Shown here: positions 14,157 through 22,269 of the stretch, piece after piece
Layout of the letters: each line of letters starts with the position of its first letter
Position numbering within the stretch: position 1 is the stretch's first letter
Origin: CAZHCG01 sp046484285
GTDB taxonomy: Bacteria > Myxococcota_A > Polyangia > JAAYKL01
Reading direction: 5' to 3'
Length of the DNA: 22,824 bases
NCBI GenBank assembly: GCA_046484285.1
Contig: JAWOBP010000026.1
Coordinates: forward strand, 1 to 22,824
Notes under the pieces: generated by a model
Told to the model about the DNA's origin: nothing
The model's input: only the letters and a program-made list of their open reading frames with translations
The model's database searches: none
Program-made: the position numbers and the translations under genes

Positions 14157-14777
14157 TTAGAGCGGCAGGCAGGCCTGCTGCTCCTCCGAGCAGTAGTCGC
14201 TTGCGCCGCAGCCGGCGTGGTAGTCGCAGCCCGTCTCCAGGCAGACCGGCTCGGCCGCGACTCCGTCGACGCACTCGGCGTTGCTCACGCCGTAGTAGCT
14301 CTGGCACTGGGGCGTGTTGTCGCAGGCCTCGGCGTAGGTCCCGATGCACAACCCCACGAAAACGGAGTTCTCGAACTCGCCGACCAGGCAGTCGCCCCAC
14401 TCGCCGTCCAGCGTGGTGCACGGCACCGGCGAGCAGGCCTGGCGGCAGTAGGCGTCGCCCGGGTTGGGATAGCCGCTGATGCAGACCAGATCGTCGCTGT
14501 CGCAGCTCTCCGGCTGCGTGGAGGTGACGTCGCAGCAGACCTGGCCGGCGCCCCCGCAGCTCGGGTCGTCGGCGTCCGAATCAGCATCGGAATCCGCGTC
14601 CGAGTCGGCGTCCGAGTCGGAATCGCCGTCGGAGTCGGAATCCGCGTCGGCGCCGCCGTCCTCGTCGTCGTCTTCGCCTTCCAGGATGCGCGTGTCAGCG
14701 GTGGCGCGCTCGCAGCCAGCAGGAAGCATCGCCAGTATCGTACCGAGCGCCGCAAGGAGAAATCCGTGCAAAGTCAT
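14157..14777 (-). CDS. Cysteine-rich lipoprotein with Asp/Ser/Ala linker
   Basis: A 206-aa protein from the ATG at 14777, chosen because GAGGAGG precedes it and it gives a proper lipoprotein signal (hydrophobic 4-19, LPAGC with Cys22). After a short spacer comes an acidic linker of Asp-Ser/Asp-Ala dipeptides (about 36-71). The remaining about 130 residues hold 18 cysteines (for example GGAGQVCCD, QACSPVPC, CDYHAGCGASDYC), spaced as in small disulfide-knit domains; VCC-x-C and GCGASDYC resemble EGF-like or 'Cys-rich region' repeats seen on myxobacterial surface proteins. It is probably exported, lipidated and displayed away from the membrane by the linker. No enzyme motif. It is divergent from the 14843 gene with a 65-bp spacer. 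Function unknown. Confidence 0.8.
   Translation of the reverse strand: MTLHGFLLAALGTILAMLPAGCERATADTRILEGEDDDEDGGADADSDSDGDSDSDADSDADSDADSDADDPSCGGAGQVCCDVTSTQPESCDSDDLVCISGYPNPGDAYCRQACSPVPCTTLDGEWGDCLVGEFENSVFVGLCIGTYAEACDNTPQCQSYYGVSNAECVDGVAAEPVCLETGCDYHAGCGASDYCSEEQQACLPL
14565..14672 (-). repeat. Asp-Ser/Asp-Ala linker repeat
   Basis: A low-complexity run of GAC/GAT-TCC/GCG codons in the Cys-rich lipoprotein gene. The third base of codons varies, so the repeat is selected at protein level or has drifted since expansion. Confidence 0.8.
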
Positions 14778-14842
14778 CTCGCCTCCTCGTGCGTATGATA
14801 GCATGAACCGAGCATCGCCGGTCACCGGGAAAGGAGACGACG

Positions 14843-15376
14843 ATGAGAGCTCGTCACATCATCGCCACGGCCGCACTGATCGCCTCTGTCTGTTCGCTTT
14901 CGAGCGCCTGCTCGAGCTGCGAGGAGCAGGACGGCGAGACCGCGATCCGCCAGCTGATCAGCCGCGCCGCGAGCCTGGCGGAGCGGCACGAGCTGGGCGA
15001 GCTGATGCGGATGACCACGCAGGACGTGACCGCCAGGCCTGGCAGGATGAGCCGCGCCGAGATCAAGGGCGCCCTGCTGGTCGCCTTTCGCCGCTACGGG
15101 CAGTTCTCGATCGAGCACCCCCGCCCCTCGGTCGAGGTCGAAGAAGACGGAGTCGAGGCCTCGGCGGACCTGCCCTTCCTGGTGGTGCGGGAAAACCGCG
15201 AGGTGCCGGACTTGAAGGATCTCTACGATGATCCGCAAAGATGGCTCGAGGAGGTGGGCGAGCTGGCCGATCTCTATTTCCTGGACCTTCGGCTGATCAA
15301 GGAAGAGGACGCATGGCGCGTCGAGGGCGTGCGCATCCGCGGAACCCGCGGGCGGGGATTCGTGACTACCCGCTGA
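14843..15376 (+). CDS. Small lipoprotein with NTF2/SnoaL-like domain
   Basis: A 177-aa protein with lipoprotein signal peptide (core 7-19, SSAC with Cys23). The mature part begins with helices DGETAIRQLISRAASLAERHE, LGELMRMTTQDV, followed by a strand-rich half (FSIEHPRPSVEVEEDGVEAS, LYFLDLRLIKEEDAWRVEGV). Helix pairs leading to a curved sheet with a 'W-x-V-x-x-V' end strand are typical of NTF2-like/SnoaL folds, often used as small binding domains. AAGGAG 6 nt before the ATG supports the start. It is followed after 44 nt by a large lipoprotein gene on the same strand, so the two may be co-transcribed. Family assignment is by pattern only; function unknown. Confidence 0.75.
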   Translation: MRARHIIATAALIASVCSLSSACSSCEEQDGETAIRQLISRAASLAERHELGELMRMTTQDVTARPGRMSRAEIKGALLVAFRRYGQFSIEHPRPSVEVEEDGVEASADLPFLVVRENREVPDLKDLYDDPQRWLEEVGELADLYFLDLRLIKEEDAWRVEGVRIRGTRGRGFVTTR

Positions 15377-15420
15377 AGCAGCGCCGCGCTATTATGCAGC
15401 GCGAGGGAGGCATCGATACC

Positions 15421-16986
15421 ATGAGCTGGAAACAGGCAACGTTGTGGATCCTGGCAGCGATCGCGGCCCTGGGCTCTGCCGCCGGCTGCGGCGGAGACTC
15501 GCCCGAGTCGGGAAAAGACCCGAGCGGCGACGCCGACACCGACGCAGACGCAGATAGCGACTCGGATATCGATGCAGACTCGGATTCCGACACGGACACG
15601 GACAGCGACACAGACTCCGACGCCGACAGCGATGCAGATACCGACACCGACAGCGACACCGACAGCGACACCGCGATTCCGGTCGAGAGCTGCGAGTTCG
15701 ATTACGATCAGATCTTCACCGCACTCGCGGATCCCGAGCCGCAGCAGCTCCCGGGGCTCGAAAACGAGCCGCAGCCCGCGGACGGGGAAATCGCCCACGC
15801 CGAGCCGCCGCCGCCGTTCGTCCACACGATTTCGGCCGAGCACGCCCGCGACGATATCGTTATGCCCGGCTACAGCGACGACATGCCGCTGTTCGAGCGC
15901 GGCGCGGCCTGGAGCTCGGAGACCCGCTGCTGGGAGCTGCCTGACGGCGCCTTCCTGCTCACCGAGCCGCAGGCGTACGACCTCTACGTCTCGCTCGCAG
16001 AGAAGACCACCGGGGTCGAGGTCGACACCAGCGCCGAGGTGCGGACCGTGATCGGGCTGCGCGGCGCCTACCCGGGGACCTTCGCCTGGCACGGCAACGC
16101 GCCGAATCGTTTCAACGACACCCTGGTGCTGATCTGGCGCGACCAGGAGGACACCCCGCACGTGCGGGAGTTCCCGGTCAACACCGACGTCGGCGCCCAC
16201 GACTTCGGCTGGGAGTCCTCCTCGCACCTGCGCCCAGAGCGCCGCTACTTCTACAGCAACGACTGGCACGGGAGCTACAACGCGCTCAACAACCAGCAGT
16301 GGGGATACCGCGTGCGCAACGATACCAACAACAACGGCCACTGGGACGACGACAGAAACGGCTGGCTGCCTCCGGCCGGAGACGACTACGACCGCGGCGG
16401 ATCGGGCCACAACATCCACATGGCCTCGGTCGACGCGCCGCTGGGAAGCGCCCCGGTCGGCGTCTGGTCCGCCGGCTGCCAGACGATCCCGGGGATGGCC
16501 AACTGGACCGAGTTCGTCACCAACGTCTGGACCGGGCTGAGCGACCCGGTCGAGTACCACCTGCTCGACGTGCGCGACATCGCTCCCGACGCCTGGGCGC
16601 CCTGCACGCCGGACGGAACCCGCTCCTGTCCGTACCGCATCGAGAGCCTGCCCTACGAGCACAGCGGCGATACCACCGGCGCTCTCTCCGACGAATGGGA
16701 CATCTACAACTGCTCGAGCGCGGACGAGTCCGGCTCCGAGGTGATCTACGCGCTGAATCTGGACGACTCGGGCACGCTGAGCGCCGCGGTCGACTGCGAG
16801 GATTCGCTCGTAGACGTGGACGTGCACCTGCTCGACGGCGACGATCCCGACGCCTGCCTGGCGCGCGACCACTGGGAGCTGAGCTGGGACATAACGCCGG
16901 GCCGCTACCTGGTCGTGGTCGACACCTGGTTCGACGGAAGCGAGGAGCTCTCTGGCCCCTACACCGTCACCGTCACGCTGAATTGA
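15421..16986 (+). CDS. Lipoprotein with Asp/Ser/Thr linker, L,D-transpeptidase-like domain and C-terminal PPC-like domain
   Basis: A 521-aa protein. Signal peptide with core 6-20 and lipobox AAGC (Cys23); residues 37-84 are a 48-residue Asp-Ser/Thr/Ala linker. The central domain (about 130-400) contains NIHMAS with His333, 16 residues, then SAGCQTIPG with Ser350, Gly352 and Cys353: the HX(14-17)[S/T]xGC spacing of YkuD-type L,D-transpeptidases, but with Ala and Gln-Thr in place of the usual H and H-N. The C-terminal about 80 residues (VIYALNLDDSGTLSAAVDC ... RYLVVVDTWFDG ... GPYTVTVTLN) resemble a pre-peptidase C-terminal beta-sandwich. The ATG at 15421 is preferred over 15394 since it starts the signal peptide properly and has GGGAGG 10 nt upstream. 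It may cross-link or cut peptidoglycan or attach proteins to it. Confidence 0.8.
   Translation: MSWKQATLWILAAIAALGSAAGCGGDSPESGKDPSGDADTDADADSDSDIDADSDSDTDTDSDTDSDADSDADTDTDSDTDSDTAIPVESCEFDYDQIFTALADPEPQQLPGLENEPQPADGEIAHAEPPPPFVHTISAEHARDDIVMPGYSDDMPLFERGAAWSSETRCWELPDGAFLLTEPQAYDLYVSLAEKTTGVEVDTSAEVRTVIGLRGAYPGTFAWHGNAPNRFNDTLVLIWRDQEDTPHVREFPVNTDVGAHDFGWESSSHLRPERRYFYSNDWHGSYNALNNQQWGYRVRNDTNNNGHWDDDRNGWLPPAGDDYDRGGSGHNIHMASVDAPLGSAPVGVWSAGCQTIPGMANWTEFVTNVWTGLSDPVEYHLLDVRDIAPDAWAPCTPDGTRSCPYRIESLPYEHSGDTTGALSDEWDIYNCSSADESGSEVIYALNLDDSGTLSAAVDCEDSLVDVDVHLLDGDDPDACLARDHWELSWDITPGRYLVVVDTWFDGSEELSGPYTVTVTLN
15529..15672 (+). repeat. 48-codon Asp-Ser/Thr/Ala linker repeat
   Basis: An uninterrupted run of alternating Asp and Ser/Thr/Ala codons (with one Ile), the longest of three such linkers in the window. 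Asp codons mix GAC and GAT. Confidence 0.85.
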
Positions 16987-17035
16987 GCCCTGCGGCGCAA
17001 GCTCCGTTCGTCGGGGATTTGGAGGAACCGATCGA

Positions 17036-19378
17036 TTGAGCCCCTCCCGCACCAGCCCCTGGCGCTGGCCGCTCTACCTGGGCTGGCTGATCGCTTCGAC
17101 CGCGGTCGGCGCGCTGGCCTGCTTTCTGCCTCTGACCGAGACTCCGGGCTACGAGTTGGCCCTGCTCGTCTCGCTGATCTCCTCGCTGGGAGCCGGCCAG
17201 CTGGCGGCCTGCCTCCCGGGTCGCGTCCGGGCCCAACTCGCCCCCTTTCCCGGCGCGCGCGCTCCGGCCGCGGTGCTGTTCGGGCGCGCGGCTCTGTACG
17301 GCCTCTCGCTGCTGGCGCCGCCGCTGCTGCTCTCGCTGCTCAACACGCTGCGCGTGCCGCCGTGCAATCTCGCCGAGGGGCTGCTTTTCTACGCGCTGAT
17401 TCCCCTGCCCTCGGTGCTGGTCGCCGCGGCCGCGGGTCTGCTGGCCGGCCTGATCGCGCCGGGCCCCAGGAGCGCCTCGGTCGCCTGGGCGGCGATCTGG
17501 ATCCTGGGCCTCGGCCTGGCGCTCTGGGAGTTCTACGACACGCCGGCCGTCTTCTCCTTCGGGCCTTTCCACGGCTACTACCCCGGTGTGCTCTACGACG
17601 AGCTGGTCAGCGTGCCGCCGCGTCTCTTCAGCTACCGCGCGGCGACCGCCGTGCAGATCGTCGCGCTGCTCGCGATCGCCTCCTGGCTGGTCGCTCCCGA
17701 CACTCTGCGCCTCTCGGCGGGCCGGCTCCGCTCGCGTCCCCGGGCCGCGGGCACGGCCGCGCTCGCCGTCGCCGCGAGCGCCGCGCTACAGCTGGCCGCG
17801 CCTGCCCTTGGGCACCGCACGCGAGGTTGCGACCTGGAGAGCCTGCTGCCGGTCAGCGCGGCGAGCCCCGGACTCGAGCTGCGCTTCCCTCCCGGCACGC
17901 CGAAAGACACGATCGACGAGTTGACCCTGGACGTCGCGTTCTCCCTGCACCGCGTGGAGCGTTTCCTGGACGCTCCTTTGGGAGAGGAGATCAGCGTCTT
18001 CTTCTTTTCCGATTCGCAGCAAAAGGGTCGCGCGATGGGAGCCTCGGGAACCAACGTGGCCAAGCCCTGGCGCAACGAGGTGTACGTCGTGCTGCGGCCT
18101 GCGCCTCACGAGGTGCTGCGCCACGAGCTGGCCCATGCAGTGGCCGCGCGCTTCGCTCCGCCCCCGTTCGACGTGGCCGGAGGCTGGTTTCCCGATCCCG
18201 GCCTGATCGAGGGGCTGGCCGTGGCCGCCCAGGGACCGCGCGGCGACCTCTCGGTCCACCAGTGGGCCGCGGCGATGCTCTCGCTGGACCTGCTCCCGCC
18301 GGCCGAAAGTCTGTTCGGACCGGGCTTTCTCGACCTGCCTGCCTCCAGCGCCTACACCGCGGCCGGATCCTTCTGCCGCTGGATCGTCGAGACCCGCGGC
18401 CCCGAGTCGCTGCGCGACGCCTATGCCGGCCGGGGATGGAAGCGCGCTGCGGGAAGCACGCTGCCCGAGCTGGAGAAGGAGTGGCGCCTCTTCCTCGAAG
18501 GGGTGGAGCTGCGCGACGCCGACCTGGCCGCGGCCCGCCACCGCTTCGATCGCCCCTCGGTGATCCGCACCGTCTGCGTGCACGAGGTGGCGCGCCTGCG
18601 CCGCGAGGCCGGGCGGCTGGAGCGGTCGGGACGCTGGGACGCGGCGCTGGAGACGCTGGAGCTGGCCCGCGAGCGATCGGGTCGCTCCACCTCGGTACGC
18701 CTCGACGTCTTCGCCGCGCTGGCTCGGGCCGGCAGGGTCCGGGAGGTCCGCCGCCGGGCCGAGGACCTGCTCTCCGATCCCGCGGTGGGCAGCGTGCAGC
18801 GCGACCGGATTCGCGAGGTGCTGGCCGACCTGCGGGTCGACAATGATCCCGAGCGGGCCCGCGAGGCGTACCTGGAGCTGGCGGCGACCGCGCCCAGCGA
18901 GGCTGCTCGCCGCCGCCTCGCGGTCAAGGCCCGGCTGGCGCGTCTGCCGAGCGGGACGGTCGGCGAGATCCGCGCGGCGCTTGCGCACCGGCCCGGCCCG
19001 GCGGCCCCCGGCGAGCCGCTGTTGATGCTGCACATCGCGCGCGCCGCCGGCGAGCTGCCCGGCGATCCGGTCCTGCGCTACCTGCTCGCCCGCCAGCACT
19101 TCCGCTACGACGACTTCGAGGTGGCGCTCGCGCAGATCGACCGCGCCCTCGAGCTGAAGCTGGCGTCGGCCGGCGAATCGCTGGAGCTGGAGGCGAAGAT
19201 CATGCGCGGCAGGTGCCTGCTGGGGCTGGATCGCCGGGACGAAGCGGCCCGCGAGCTAGAAAAGATAGCCGGCGACGCGCGCTACCGCACCGGCGCCCGC
19301 GAGCGCGCCGCGGACCTCGCGGCCCGCGCCGTGTTCGAGCCCCCGCACTCCTCCGGGGAAACCGCCGGCAGACCCTGA
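17036..19378 (+). CDS. Multi-spanning membrane protein with gluzincin (peptidase MA-like) domain and C-terminal helical repeats
   Basis: A 780-aa protein from a TTG start with GGAGGA spaced 9 nt upstream (17021-17026). The N-terminal about 260 residues hold at least six hydrophobic helices. A soluble domain follows (about 275-480) with the zinc motif HELAH (His363, Glu364, His367) in VLRHELAHAVAARF and the third ligand Glu392 in GLIEGLAVAAQG, the gluzincin arrangement of M1/M61 and 'peptidase MA-like' proteins. The C-terminal about 280 residues are helical pairs of TPR type (LRREAGRLERSGRWDAALET, LRYLLARQHFRYDDFEVALA, RGRCLLGLDRRDEAARELEK). All zinc ligands are present, so it is probably an active membrane-tethered metalloprotease with a protein-binding tail. 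The substrate is unknown. It ends 3 bp from the convergent kinase stop. Confidence 0.85.
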   Translation: MSPSRTSPWRWPLYLGWLIASTAVGALACFLPLTETPGYELALLVSLISSLGAGQLAACLPGRVRAQLAPFPGARAPAAVLFGRAALYGLSLLAPPLLLSLLNTLRVPPCNLAEGLLFYALIPLPSVLVAAAAGLLAGLIAPGPRSASVAWAAIWILGLGLALWEFYDTPAVFSFGPFHGYYPGVLYDELVSVPPRLFSYRAATAVQIVALLAIASWLVAPDTLRLSAGRLRSRPRAAGTAALAVAASAALQLAAPALGHRTRGCDLESLLPVSAASPGLELRFPPGTPKDTIDELTLDVAFSLHRVERFLDAPLGEEISVFFFSDSQQKGRAMGASGTNVAKPWRNEVYVVLRPAPHEVLRHELAHAVAARFAPPPFDVAGGWFPDPGLIEGLAVAAQGPRGDLSVHQWAAAMLSLDLLPPAESLFGPGFLDLPASSAYTAAGSFCRWIVETRGPESLRDAYAGRGWKRAAGSTLPELEKEWRLFLEGVELRDADLAAARHRFDRPSVIRTVCVHEVARLRREAGRLERSGRWDAALETLELARERSGRSTSVRLDVFAALARAGRVREVRRRAEDLLSDPAVGSVQRDRIREVLADLRVDNDPERAREAYLELAATAPSEAARRRLAVKARLARLPSGTVGEIRAALAHRPGPAAPGEPLLMLHIARAAGELPGDPVLRYLLARQHFRYDDFEVALAQIDRALELKLASAGESLELEAKIMRGRCLLGLDRRDEAARELEKIAGDARYRTGARERAADLAARAVFEPPHSSGETAGRP

Positions 19379-19381
19379 GCG

Positions 19382-21346
19382 CTACTCGCCGCCCTCTTCG
19401 CCGTTCAGCGCGCGGCGAATCGCTCGATCGATCTCGTCGACCAGCACCGGCTTGCTGAGATACTCGCTGATTCCGATCGAGGCCGCCTGCTCCTCGTCGA
19501 ACTCCTCGCTGTATCCAGTGCACATCACTACCGGCAGATCCGGCGCGATCCTTCGAATGTTTCGCACCAGCCGGTCGCCGTTCATCTCGGGCATGATCTG
19601 GTCGGTGAGCAGCACGTCCCAGCCGTCCGGGTCGCCGCGAAACGCCTCGAGCGCCTTGGGGCTCTCGGTGAACGCCTCCACCCGGTAGCCCAGGCGGCGC
19701 AGCGCGCGCGCGAACACCCGCGCGATGGTCGCCTCGTCGTCGACCACCATCACCTTGCGCGCCTCCCCACCCGACTCCCACTCGGCCGGGGCCGGATCGG
19801 TGTCGGCCTCTCTCCGGGCGGCCGCCGGCAGGTAGACTTCGAAAGTGCTGCCCCGCCCCGGCCGGCTGCTGACCCTGACCGCTCCGCCCATCCCCCGCAC
19901 GATGCCGTGCACGCGGAACAGCCCCAGTCCCCCACCGGGACTCTTTTCCTTGGTGGAGAAGAACGGATCGAAGATGCGCTGCAAGCGATCGGGCGGGATG
20001 CCCCGGCCGGTGTCTACCACCTCCAGGCGCAGGTAGGAACCGGAGTCCAGGTCGGGATCGCCCCGCGCCCAGTCATCGCTGACCTCGACCACACCCAGCC
20101 GCGCCACCACCATCCCCGCGGGCGAGGCGAGCGCCTCCAGGGCGTTTTGCAGCAGGCTGTAGCAGACCTCGTGCAGCAACTGCTCGCTTCCCACCACCGC
20201 GGGCAGGTCATCGGCCGCCTGGACGCGCAGATCCAGCTCGGCGGGCAGCTGGTCGCCCACCGCGTCGATAGCTCCTCGCAGGACGCGGCCGACGTCGACC
20301 ACCTCCTCGGCGTTCTCGCCGCCGCCCCCTTCCATCGACATCAACCGCTTGACCAGGATCGAGGCGCGGCGGCTCAGGCGAGCGATCTCCGCCAGGTCTT
20401 CTCGCGTCTCCTCGCTCGTGTCCGGTCGGGTCACCGCCTCGCGCGAGCGGGCCAGCACCGCGTGCAGGATGTTGTTGAACTCGTGCGCCACTCCACCGGC
20501 CAGCGAGGCGACCGCCTCCATCTTCTGCGCGGTGCGGATCCGCTCCTCGAGCAGCTCCTCGCTGGTCACGTCCCGCGAGACGTTGACGTACTCCTCGATC
20601 TCCCCTCCCTCGCCGCAGACCGGTGAGACGCTGACCTCGGCGCGGTAACGGGTCCCGTCGCAACGCACGCAGCCGAAGCGGCCCTGCCAGACCTCGCCTG
20701 CGCGCACCGCGCGGTTCATCTGCTCGAAGATCGCCGGATCCTCTTCCGGCGCGCGGTGCCCGGCGATGCTGGAGCCGATCGCCTGCTCGCGGCTCCAGCC
20801 GGTCACGCGCTCGAAGGAGGGGTTCACCCAGCTGATCACGCCGTCTTGATCCGTGATCGACATCACGTCGAACGACTGCTCCAGCACGCGGATCAGCCGT
20901 TTCAGCTCTGCTTGCGCGCGGACGCGCTCGGTTATCTCCGAGATGAAGTTGAGCGTGGCCGGACGCCCTTCCCACTCGATGCGCACCGCGCTGATTTCGA
21001 CCCAGCGCGACCGCTCGCGCGCATCGACCACCCGGAAGGCGTAGACCTCCTCCACCGGCTCTCCGGCCAGCCGGCGCCGGTATCGCTCGGCCACCATCTC
21101 CCGGTCCTCGGGGTGGATGAACTCGATGAACTGCCGGTCCAGGAGCCGCTCCGCCGGTAGCTCGAGGAGCCGCTCCGCGCTGGGGTTGATCATGGCCAGC
21201 AAACCGTCGCGGGTCACGACGATCGCCTCGTTGGCGTGCTCCACGATCAGGCGGTACTGCTCGTCCGATATCGAGCCGCTGTGCTCGCCGTCCTGCAGCT
21301 CGGGTCGGCTCTCTCTCGTGCCTCGCGTTTCGTCGTCGTTGCCCAA
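19382..21346 (-). CDS. Hybrid sensor histidine kinase, PAS-PAS-HisKA-HATPase-REC (second)
   Basis: A 654-aa soluble kinase. Two PAS domains (about 28-140, with YRLIVEHANEAIVVT, and 150-262, with SFDVMSITDQDGVISWVNPS), the acceptor helix AGGVAHEFNNILHAV with His288, N-box CYSLLQNALEAL (Asn401), G1 DTGRGI (Asp445), FDPFFSTKEK and GGGLGL. A receiver domain from about 530 has MVVDDE, phospho-acceptor Asp582 in LLTDQIMPEMNG and Lys632 in YLSKPV. TTG start, with GGAG 5 nt before it; no good ATG lies upstream of PAS 1. It has the same domain order as the 10137-12050 kinase, but sequences differ widely outside motifs, so an ancient paralogue rather than a recent copy. It is downstream of the thioredoxin-like gene with a 120-bp gap; a joint transcript is possible. 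Confidence 0.93.
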   Translation of the reverse strand: MGNDDETRGTRESRPELQDGEHSGSISDEQYRLIVEHANEAIVVTRDGLLAMINPSAERLLELPAERLLDRQFIEFIHPEDREMVAERYRRRLAGEPVEEVYAFRVVDARERSRWVEISAVRIEWEGRPATLNFISEITERVRAQAELKRLIRVLEQSFDVMSITDQDGVISWVNPSFERVTGWSREQAIGSSIAGHRAPEEDPAIFEQMNRAVRAGEVWQGRFGCVRCDGTRYRAEVSVSPVCGEGGEIEEYVNVSRDVTSEELLEERIRTAQKMEAVASLAGGVAHEFNNILHAVLARSREAVTRPDTSEETREDLAEIARLSRRASILVKRLMSMEGGGGENAEEVVDVGRVLRGAIDAVGDQLPAELDLRVQAADDLPAVVGSEQLLHEVCYSLLQNALEALASPAGMVVARLGVVEVSDDWARGDPDLDSGSYLRLEVVDTGRGIPPDRLQRIFDPFFSTKEKSPGGGLGLFRVHGIVRGMGGAVRVSSRPGRGSTFEVYLPAAARREADTDPAPAEWESGGEARKVMVVDDEATIARVFARALRRLGYRVEAFTESPKALEAFRGDPDGWDVLLTDQIMPEMNGDRLVRNIRRIAPDLPVVMCTGYSEEFDEEQAASIGISEYLSKPVLVDEIDRAIRRALNGEEGGE

Positions 21347-21426
21347 GGAATCTCCAGCGAATCAGTCGCCCGCTCTCCTCGCCGATGCCAATAACGCGAG
21401 ATTATCCATAGTTCAAGACGAGACCC

Positions 21427-21436
21427 GATGCGCATC
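21427..21436. repeat. Perfect 10-bp palindrome upstream of the second kinase
   Basis: GATGCGCATC lies in the 120-bp gap (21347-21466) between the thioredoxin-like gene and the kinase, with an outer CGAGA/TCTCG pair partly extending it. It could be a regulator site. Nothing else recognisable was seen in this gap except an AT-rich patch at about 21391-21415. Confidence 0.35.
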
Positions 21437-21466
21437 TCGTTCCCGGCCTCGTTCGCGATCCCACAC

Positions 21467-22075
21467 TCAAAGAAAGCGCCCCAGGTAATCGAGCATCGCG
21501 TCCGAGTGCCAGGGCCGAGCTCCGTCGAAGCGCGCTCTCATGCGACGCCTGGCGTCCAGCACGAACGTCTCCGGGTAGGCCTCGGTACCGAACACCCCGA
21601 GCCCGACCTCGTTTTCGGGATCGAACAGTACCCGCAGATCGGTGCCGCGCGGGAAGTAATGGGCCACGTCCGCCCACTTCTCTTCTACCGCGATCGTGAT
21701 CAAGGCCGCGCTGCCCAGCTCGCCGATGCGGCGATCGAGCTCGGCCAGCGCCGGGGTCTCCTCCAGACAGACGCGGCAGCTCGACGCCCAGATGTTGACC
21801 AGCAGCAGGTCGACCGAGGAGAAATGGGAGAGGCTGACCTGGTTGCCGTATCTGTCCTTCAACGTGAAGTCGGGGACCTTGCGCGCCTCGGCCGGATCGG
21901 AGGCCACGAAATCCGGCGCCACCAGCTGCGACCGCGCCCGGCGGTAGACCGTCATGCCCTCGGCCACGGCTTCGGCGTAGGTCCACAGCAGCAAGGCCCC
22001 CACCGCCACGCCCACGGCCGGCGGCAGCAGCCGCCGCATGCGCCCCGAGGCCCTCTTTTCGCTTTCGAGGTCCAT
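21467..22075 (-). CDS. Membrane-anchored TlpA/ResA-like thioredoxin-fold protein
   Basis: A 202-aa protein. TM anchor at about 15-35 following a basic N-terminus (KRASGRMRRLL), so the thioredoxin domain faces the periplasm. Domain from about 67: VPDFTLKDRYGNQVSLSHF, then LLVNIWASSCRVCLEETPAL with the redox pair Cys100-Cys103 (CRVC) and a cis-proline at Pro168 in EAYPETFVLD. 'DFTLxDxxGxxVSLxxF...W' is the AhpC-TSA/Redoxin-family start seen in TlpA, ResA and CcmG. The usual W-C-x-x-C context is changed to WASSCRVC, close to that of many TlpA-like proteins. Likely a thiol-disulfide reductase for an envelope protein; the Cys-rich lipoprotein at 14157-14777 is a conceivable but distant client. The ATG at 22075 has only a weak ribosome site. 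Confidence 0.88.
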   Translation of the reverse strand: MDLESEKRASGRMRRLLPPAVGVAVGALLLWTYAEAVAEGMTVYRRARSQLVAPDFVASDPAEARKVPDFTLKDRYGNQVSLSHFSSVDLLLVNIWASSCRVCLEETPALAELDRRIGELGSAALITIAVEEKWADVAHYFPRGTDLRVLFDPENEVGLGVFGTEAYPETFVLDARRRMRARFDGARPWHSDAMLDYLGRFL

Positions 22076-22176
22076 GACGAGCTGTATGCACGACGAACCG
22101 ACTCTTGTCCATACGGAACACTCCGCGCTGTGGGGGAAACGTTTCAGGCCTGGGGTCTGGAGGTGAGTCAGGCCCG

Positions 22177-22189
22177 GGTGTCAGACACC
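22177..22189. repeat. REP-like palindrome
   Basis: GGTGTCAGACACC is a perfect 6-1-6 palindrome. From memory, GGTGTC-N-GACACC palindromes are common beside Transposase_17/RAYT genes in several proteobacteria. A degenerate neighbouring copy (CAGGCCTGGGGTCTGG at 22145-22160) precedes it. Confidence 0.5.
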
Positions 22190-22194
22190 AAGAA

Positions 22195-22263
22195 CAGACA
22201 GCGGCGATATTCGCCAGCCGAAGCACATCCGGCCGGGCTGCCGCCTGACATCTCGGCTGTCTG
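22195..22263. repeat. Nested inverted repeats, possible REP/REPIN-type structure
   Basis: Outer arms CAGACAGC (22195-22202) and GCTGTCTG (22256-22263) are perfect complements. Inside are a GGCGA-TAT-TCGCC hairpin (22203-22215) and AGCCGA (22216-22221), which can also pair with TCGGCT (22253-22258). A 69-bp element folding on itself next to a RAYT gene fits a REPIN-like unit. Confidence 0.4.
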
Positions 22264-22269
22264 CGCCCC

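Noticed and set aside
15529..15672. Regular repeat as possible CRISPR or VNTR array
   Set aside because: It is a codon-level low-complexity linker with no spacers; the frame is kept and matches linkers of other lipoproteins.
15274..17052. Minus-strand frame with long Val-Gly/Val-Ala repeats
   Set aside because: It is the reverse complement of the Asp-rich linker and lipoprotein gene; the plus-strand product has signal peptide, lipobox and active-site motif.
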